This document shows positions 7,350-11,352 of a DNA stretch of 11,352 bases, in pieces (positions within the stretch are counted from its first letter, which is position 1; every line of letters begins with the position of its first letter). Source of the DNA: an uncultured Collinsella sp. (GTDB lineage Bacteria; Actinomycetota; Coriobacteriia; Coriobacteriales; Coriobacteriaceae). Under the pieces are notes generated by a model. That model made no database searches. It saw only the letters and a program-made list of their open reading frames with translations, and was not told the DNA's origin. The stretch is taken from assembly GCA_900752425.1 (NCBI GenBank), contig CAADVE010000030.1, positions 1 to 11,352 of the forward strand, in the 5' to 3' direction. Both the position numbers and the translations under genes were made by a program.

Positions 7350-9122
7350 ATGATTGAAACTGAGAACAAGGTGTATGCCCGTCGCTGCGAGAGCCATGTC
7401 GAGGCCCTGCGCCGCGCCGTTCCGGGCTGCATCGAGAAGGTCGAGTGGCAGTGCGAGGACCAGCTGACGATTACCGTCAAGCAGGACAAGCTGCCCGAGG
7501 CCGTCCACTACCTGTACTACGAGCGCTACGGCTGGATTCCCGTGATCATCGGCAACGATGAGCGCAGCCTGTGCGGCCGTTACGCCGTGTACTACGTCAT
7601 CTCCATGGAGGGGGAGGATCCCGGCTGGGTGACCGTCCGCACCGAGGTCGATCCCGCCAAGATGACGTTCCCGTCCGTGACGCCGTTCGTCCCCGCCTGC
7701 GTGTGGGGCGAGCGCGAGCTGCGCGATATGTTTGGCCTGATCCCCGAGGGTCTGCCCGATCGTCGCCGCCTGGTGCTGCCCGATGACTGGCCCAGCGGCC
7801 TGTACCCGCTGCGCAAGGACTCCATGGACTACCGCTTCCGTCCCGCTCCCGCGAGCGACATGGAAAACTACGAGTTCTTGGCCGACACCAAGGGCAAGGA
7901 GACCACGCTCGTTCCCATGGGCCCGCTGCACATTACCTCCGACGAGCCTGGCCACTTCCGCCTGTTCGTCGAGGGCGAGACGATCGTCGACGCCGACTAC
8001 CGTCTGTTCTACGTGCACCGCGGCATGGAGAAAGTCGCCGAGACGCGCCTGAACTATGACGCCGTGACGTTCCTCGCCGACCGCATCTGCGGTATCTGCG
8101 GCTGCGCCCACTCGGTGGCCTACGCCGAGGCCGTCGAGCGCGCCCAGGGCATTCATGTCCCGCCGCGCGCCCAGTACATCCGCGCCATCATGCTCGAGGT
8201 CGAGCGTCTGCACTCGCACCTGCTCAATATTGGCCTCGCATCGCACTACACGGGCTTCGACTCCGGCTTCCAGCAGTTCTTTCGCGTCCGCGAGAAGTCC
8301 ATGGACCTGGCCGAGAAGCTCTCCGGTCACCGCAAGACCTACGGTCTCAACGTAATCGGCGGCGTGCGTCGCGACATTTTGGCCGAGCAGAAGCTCTCCA
8401 CGCTCACGACCATCCACCAGCTGCGCTCCGAGGTTCAGGAGCTCGTCGACGTCTTGCTCTCCACGCCCAACTTTATTGAGCGTACGAGCGGTATCGGCAT
8501 TCTGGACCGCAAGATCGCACGCGACTTCTCGCCGGTCGGCCCGCTCATGCGTGGCTCGGGCTATGCCCGCGACGTGCGCTTTGACCATCCCTTCGACGGC
8601 TACGCCGATCCGGATGTTCAGAAGATGCATGCTGCCACGGCAGACACCTGCGATGCCTTCGGCCGCACCGCTGTTCGCATCCAGGAGGTCTACGATTCGA
8701 TCGACATGATCGAGACCATGCTCGAGAACTGCCCGTCGGGCCCCATCCTCACCACGGATTGGGAGTACACCCCGCACAAGTACGCCATCGGCGCCACCGA
8801 GGCGCCGCGCGGCGAGGACGTGCACTGGGCGATGCTCGGCAACAACCAGAAGTGCTACCGCTGGCGCGCCAAGGCGGCCACGTACAGCAACTGGCCGGTC
8901 CTGCGCTACATGTTCCGCGGCAACACCGTGGGCGACGCGGCGCTGATCGTCGGCTCGCTCGACCCGTGCTACTCCTGCACCGACCGCGTGACGGTGACCG
9001 ATGTCGCCGCCAAGCGCGACCACGTGCTCGACAAGGAGCAGTTCGAGAACGTCTGGCGCGACAAGTCGCCGCTTGCGGGCGAGGGCACTATGGCCGCTCC
9101 GCTCGATGAGGAGGCGCTCTAA
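7350..9122 (+). CDS. hyfG: Hydrogenase-4 large subunit HyfG (NuoC-like domain fused to group 4 NiFe catalytic subunit)
   Basis: This 590-residue catalytic subunit reduces protons to H2 (or oxidises H2) at a NiFe site. Residues 1-165 are a NuoC-like 30-kDa domain ending in the typical ERELRDMFGLIPEGLPDRRR (121-140) and LYPLRKD (151-157). The rest is the NuoD-like NiFe domain: GPLHITSDEPGHF (191-203), the N-terminal metal motif RICGICGCAH (245-254, Ni ligands C247 and C250), GATEAPRGE (481-489), and the C-terminal metal motif DPCYSCTDR (538-546, ligands C540 and C543). All four cysteines are present and none is selenocysteine. A 44-residue tail follows R546 and is expected to be removed by a HycI-type protease after nickel insertion. 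The fused NuoC-NuoD arrangement matches HycE/HyfG. Shine-Dalgarno AGGTGGAG (7336-7343) precedes the ATG by six bases. Confidence 0.95.
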   Translation: MIETENKVYARRCESHVEALRRAVPGCIEKVEWQCEDQLTITVKQDKLPEAVHYLYYERYGWIPVIIGNDERSLCGRYAVYYVISMEGEDPGWVTVRTEVDPAKMTFPSVTPFVPACVWGERELRDMFGLIPEGLPDRRRLVLPDDWPSGLYPLRKDSMDYRFRPAPASDMENYEFLADTKGKETTLVPMGPLHITSDEPGHFRLFVEGETIVDADYRLFYVHRGMEKVAETRLNYDAVTFLADRICGICGCAHSVAYAEAVERAQGIHVPPRAQYIRAIMLEVERLHSHLLNIGLASHYTGFDSGFQQFFRVREKSMDLAEKLSGHRKTYGLNVIGGVRRDILAEQKLSTLTTIHQLRSEVQELVDVLLSTPNFIERTSGIGILDRKIARDFSPVGPLMRGSGYARDVRFDHPFDGYADPDVQKMHAATADTCDAFGRTAVRIQEVYDSIDMIETMLENCPSGPILTTDWEYTPHKYAIGATEAPRGEDVHWAMLGNNQKCYRWRAKAATYSNWPVLRYMFRGNTVGDAALIVGSLDPCYSCTDRVTVTDVAAKRDHVLDKEQFENVWRDKSPLAGEGTMAAPLDEEAL

Positions 9123-9123
9123 T

Positions 9124-9840
9124 ATGCTGAAGCTTTGGAAGGTTAACGCCAAGGCCGGCGACGCGACGGTCAAGTACCCGTTTGCGCCGTTTCCCACCAA
9201 CAAGGACATGCGCGGCAAGCCCGAGCACAACGCCGAGCTCTGCATCGCCTGCGGTGCCTGTGGCGTGGCATGCCCGGCCGATGCCATTCGCATGGACACC
9301 GACCTTGCGGCCGATACCATTACCTGGTCGATCGACTACGGCCGCTGCATCTTTTGCGGCCGTTGCGAGGAGGCCTGCCCCATGGAGGCCATCAAGCTCA
9401 CCGAGGAGTTTGAGCTGGCCGTCATGAGCAAGGACGACCTCACCAGCAAGAGCGTCTATACGCTCGAGCACTGCTCGCGCTGCGGCAAGCCGTTTGCCCC
9501 GCACAAGGAGATCGACTACGCCAAGCGCCTGCTGCAAAAGGCCGGCGGCATGGAGGCCGAGCAGGCTGCCCGTACCGTCGGTATGTGCCAGGAGTGCAAG
9601 CGCGAGCTCGACGCCCTGCGCGCCGCCTCGGCCGTAAAGACCGGCAACGCACACGGCATGGCTGCCAACGAGACGCTTGCGTCCGGTGAGCCCCAGGGCC
9701 CCGGCATGGAGTATCTGGGCGGCCACGGCGTGAACCCGGAGTATATCGACCGCGAGCTCAACCCCGATGCGCCCGAGATTCCCGCCGGTCCGGCGCCGGT
9801 CGAGGGCATCATCATGGATTTTGATACGAAGGAGGAGTAA
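9124..9840 (+). CDS. hyfH: Hydrogenase-4 iron-sulfur subunit HyfH (HycF/NuoI-like)
   Basis: This 238-residue protein binds two [4Fe-4S] clusters and relays electrons between HyfA and HyfI. Cluster motifs are C40/43/46/50 and C75/78/81/85, the second in CIFCGRCEEACP. RGKPEHN (30-36) just before the first cluster and the EIDYAKRLL segment (129-137) are as in HycF. Two further pairs, C117/C120 (CSRC) and C155/C158 (CQEC), also occur in HycF as I recall it and may bind a metal or stabilise the fold. A Gly/Pro-rich tail of about 70 residues (169-238) exceeds the enterobacterial length of about 180. ATG 9124 is chosen because it follows GAGGAGG (9108-9114) with nine bases of spacing and one base after the hyfG stop. 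An upstream in-frame start at 9001 lies inside hyfG and is rejected. Confidence 0.92.
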   Translation: MLKLWKVNAKAGDATVKYPFAPFPTNKDMRGKPEHNAELCIACGACGVACPADAIRMDTDLAADTITWSIDYGRCIFCGRCEEACPMEAIKLTEEFELAVMSKDDLTSKSVYTLEHCSRCGKPFAPHKEIDYAKRLLQKAGGMEAEQAARTVGMCQECKRELDALRAASAVKTGNAHGMAANETLASGEPQGPGMEYLGGHGVNPEYIDRELNPDAPEIPAGPAPVEGIIMDFDTKEE

Positions 9841-9842
9841 CC

Positions 9843-10625
9843 ATGGCCGAACCCACGCTTTTGCCCGAGCGGCTTCAGTACCGCCCGACCAAGATCGAGC
9901 TCGACGAGAGCATCGAGAAGGCCAAGGCGACCCTTCTTAAGAAGATCAAGCGCTCGGTGTACGTCTACCGCGTTGACTGCGGCGGCTGCAACGGCTGCGA
10001 GATCGAGATCTTCGGTTCCATCACGCCCGTCTTCGACGTCGAGCGCTTTGGCATCAAGGTCGTGCCCTCGCCCCGTCACGCCGACGTGCTGCTGTACACC
10101 GGTGCCGTGACGCGTGCCATGCGCATGCCGGCCCTGCGCGCCTTTGAGGCCGCACCCGATCCCAAGATCGTGGTGTCCTATGGCGCATGCGGCTGCACCG
10201 GCGGCATCTTCTACGACAACTACTGCGTCTGGGGCGGCACGGACAAGATTCTGCCGGTCGATGTCTACATCCCCGGCTGCCCGCCCAGCCCCGCGCAGAC
10301 CGTCTACGGCTTTGCCATGGCGCTCGGTCTGCTGGACCAAAAGCTCCATGCCGAGACCACGGTGGAGGCCGCCGGCGAGCAGGCCGATATCCTGCATCCC
10401 GGCGTGCCGTACAAGCTGCGCGTTGCCATCGAGCGCGAAGCTCGCGCCATGAGCGGCTACCGTTACGGCCGCGACCTGGCCAACGAGTTTATGGATACGC
10501 TCGAGGGCGCGCCCAAGGGCGATATCCGCGGTGCCATGGCGCTGCTCATCGACAAGCAGGACGATCCGCGCCGCGTCGAGGTGTACTCGGCGCTGCAGGA
10601 TCTGGTGCTGGCCGGAGGTCGCTAG
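9843..10625 (+). CDS. hyfI: Hydrogenase-4 small subunit HyfI (HycG/NuoB-like)
   Basis: This 260-residue small subunit binds the proximal [4Fe-4S] cluster that feeds electrons to the HyfG active site. The ligand set is visible: CGGCNGCEIEIF (46-57) with C49 and C52, SYGACGC (112-118) with C116, and PGCPPSP (144-150) with C146. The NuoB/HycG signature RFGIKVVPSPRHADVLLYTG (68-87) is intact. There is no Tat signal, so the protein is cytoplasmic as expected for group 4 enzymes, and it lacks the medial and distal cluster domain of uptake hydrogenases. The ATG follows GGAGGAG with a short spacer and lies two bases after the hyfH stop. The stop codon abuts the hyfJ start. Confidence 0.95.
   Translation: MAEPTLLPERLQYRPTKIELDESIEKAKATLLKKIKRSVYVYRVDCGGCNGCEIEIFGSITPVFDVERFGIKVVPSPRHADVLLYTGAVTRAMRMPALRAFEAAPDPKIVVSYGACGCTGGIFYDNYCVWGGTDKILPVDVYIPGCPPSPAQTVYGFAMALGLLDQKLHAETTVEAAGEQADILHPGVPYKLRVAIEREARAMSGYRYGRDLANEFMDTLEGAPKGDIRGAMALLIDKQDDPRRVEVYSALQDLVLAGGR
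10614..10619 (+). promoter_or_regulatory. Strong Shine-Dalgarno deciding the hyfJ start
   Basis: GGAGGT ends six bases before ATG 10626, inside the end of hyfI. It supports the long hyfJ product. The alternative GTG at 10761, which would give a family-length HycH, has no purine-rich site in front of it. Confidence 0.75.
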
Positions 10626-11207
10626 ATGGAGCTCACGGACCGCTCTGGTTACTTTGCGGGCCCCGGCATGCTCGGCGGCTCTTTTGGCGATGCCTCGCGC
10701 GCAGGCGTCGAGGCCGCCGAGGGCGTCGCCGACCCCTGCCTGGGCCATGCGCCCGACCAGGTGGTCTTCTACGAGCTCACGCGTAAGTTTGTGGAGACCG
10801 AGGAAGACGTTCCCCAGGAGGCCTGCGACGTGCTGTACTACACGCTCGCCGTGGGCCACCACACCGGCGTGCTCGACTGCTTTGAGCCGCGCCTGTCGGT
10901 GCCGGTGGATGTCTTCTATTCGCTCGTCGACGCGCTGCCGGAGGGGGAGGCCAAGACAAAGTTCGAGGCCATCCGCTCCTTTGGCGAGTGCCAGCTCGAC
11001 AAGGCGGCGGTGCCGTCGCTGCTCGAGGCCTGCGACACACTACTCGACGAGCGCGGTTTTCGCGGCTCTGCCAAGGCCGGCATCTCGGTGTTCGATGACG
11101 ACTTTGGCTTGCATGCCCAGCAGGTCGCGTTCTTAATGAAGTTTCGCGATCTGGTTGAGCGCGTGCGCGATGTGTCGGGCGTGTATCTGACGGGAAGGTT
11201 GCAGTAA
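10626..11207 (+). CDS. hyfJ: Formate hydrogenlyase/hydrogenase-4 assembly protein HyfJ (HycH-like)
   Basis: This 193-residue soluble protein is homologous to HycH/HyfJ, needed in enterobacteria for maturation of the hydrogenase large subunit and not a stable part of the enzyme. The recognisable core begins at V46: VVFYELTRKF, then YYTLAVGHHTGVLDCFE (86-102), a FGECQLDKAAVP block, and a C-terminal VSGVYLTGRL. This follows HycH block by block from memory. A preceding segment of about 45 residues, Gly/Ala-rich (GYFAGPGMLGGSFGDASRAG), is absent from the roughly 136-residue enterobacterial proteins. The strong GGAGGT site before ATG 10626 argues that the extension is translated. The gene abuts hyfI directly and its stop overlaps the next start in TAATG. 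Confidence 0.85.
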   Translation: MELTDRSGYFAGPGMLGGSFGDASRAGVEAAEGVADPCLGHAPDQVVFYELTRKFVETEEDVPQEACDVLYYTLAVGHHTGVLDCFEPRLSVPVDVFYSLVDALPEGEAKTKFEAIRSFGECQLDKAAVPSLLEACDTLLDERGFRGSAKAGISVFDDDFGLHAQQVAFLMKFRDLVERVRDVSGVYLTGRLQ

Positions 11208-11352
11208 TGGGTCGCGTTGTGGATGGTCGTTTGAACGGCGCCCCGTTTGCGGGTATCGTGCTCACGGCGGGAAGTGTGCTGCGTGCCAACGATGCCGCCG
11301 GCCCCGTGCTCTCCAAAAAGATGGAGGACGCGCCCATTGCCGGTTGGTACAC
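11207..11352 (+). CDS. hycI: Hydrogenase maturation endopeptidase, HycI-like (5' part, runs off the window)
   Basis: Only the first 49 residues are in the window. The segment GIVLTAGSVLRANDAAGPVL (16-35) followed by SKKMEDAPIAGW aligns with the start of HycI, whose N-terminal metal loop reads GNSMMGDDGAGPLL. D29 corresponds to the conserved nickel-sensing aspartate (Asp16 in E. coli HycI). The first of the two loop aspartates is replaced by N28, and the loop glycine-asparagine becomes G22-S23. About 14 extra residues precede the conserved strand. The expected role is cleavage of the HyfG C-terminal extension after nickel insertion, and its place directly after the structural genes fits this. 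The ATG overlaps the hyfJ stop by one base and follows GGGAAGG (11192-11198). The remainder of roughly 100 residues lies outside the window, so completeness cannot be judged. Confidence 0.75.
   Translation, partial: MGRVVDGRLNGAPFAGIVLTAGSVLRANDAAGPVLSKKMEDAPIAGWY

Noticed and set aside
9001..9123. Longer HyfH starting at an in-frame ATG inside hyfG.
   Set aside because: The added 41 residues are arginine/serine-rich shadow sequence of hyfG; ATG 9124 has a strong Shine-Dalgarno and gives the family N-terminus.
6384..9320. Minus-strand open frame of 978 codons opposite hyfF and hyfG.
   Set aside because: It spans gene borders of well-supported plus-strand genes, has no domain or credible ribosome binding context, and is explained by third-position GC bias.
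1..11352. tRNA or rRNA genes, insertion sequences, CRISPR arrays, attachment sites or direct repeats.
   Set aside because: None is seen; coding sequence fills the window from base 76 to the end, and similarity between hyfB, hyfD and hyfF is family homology, not recent duplication.

Overview
The window carries a single uninterrupted plus-strand operon encoding a membrane-bound group 4 [NiFe] hydrogenase of the hydrogenase-4 (Hyf) / formate hydrogenlyase type. The genes are in the same order as the classical enterobacterial hyfABCDEFGHIJ cluster. They are followed by the first 49 codons of a hycI-type maturation protease, which runs off the right edge. Every subunit call rests on motifs visible in the translations, compared with family knowledge recalled from memory; no search was run.

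The DNA is GC-rich, with strong GC bias at third codon positions and strong purine-rich ribosome binding sites. Together with the Hyf layout, this suggests a high-GC anaerobic Gram-positive bacterium of the Coriobacteriia, such as Collinsella. That assignment is an inference and could be wrong.

Layout. Bases 1-75 are leader or intergenic DNA with a perfect 10-bp hairpin just before the first ribosome binding site. Then follow hyfA (76-693, polyferredoxin), hyfB (686-2704, antiporter-like), hyfC (2717-3643, NuoH-like anchor), hyfD (3659-5116, antiporter-like), hyfE (5130-5783, NuoK-like), hyfF (5787-7346, antiporter-like), hyfG (7350-9122, NiFe large subunit fused to a NuoC-like domain), hyfH (9124-9840, 2x[4Fe-4S]), hyfI (9843-10625, small subunit), hyfJ (10626-11207, HycH-like assembly factor) and partial hycI (11207 to the edge). 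Gaps between genes run from an 8-base overlap to 15 bases, so the cluster is almost certainly one transcript. No stretch over 300 bases lacks a gene.

How the parts work together. HyfG, HyfI, HyfH and HyfA form the cytoplasmic arm: electrons enter through the HyfA/HyfH iron-sulfur clusters, pass to the HyfI cluster and reduce protons at the HyfG NiFe site. HyfB, C, D, E and F form the membrane arm. Its three antiporter-like subunits keep the lysine and glutamate residues of complex I-like ion channels, so the enzyme is equipped, at least in residues, to couple H2 production to ion translocation. HyfJ and HycI serve maturation of the large subunit, which carries a C-terminal extension after its last nickel-binding motif. 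No formate dehydrogenase, regulator or formate channel lies in the window, so the electron donor cannot be read from it.

I do not see a previously undescribed system. The features most worth a second look are lineage-type variations: a 45-residue N-terminal extension on HyfJ, a long tail on HyfH, a lengthened HyfG maturation tail with valine after the predicted cleavage site, a divergent metal-site loop in HycI, and the leader hairpin.
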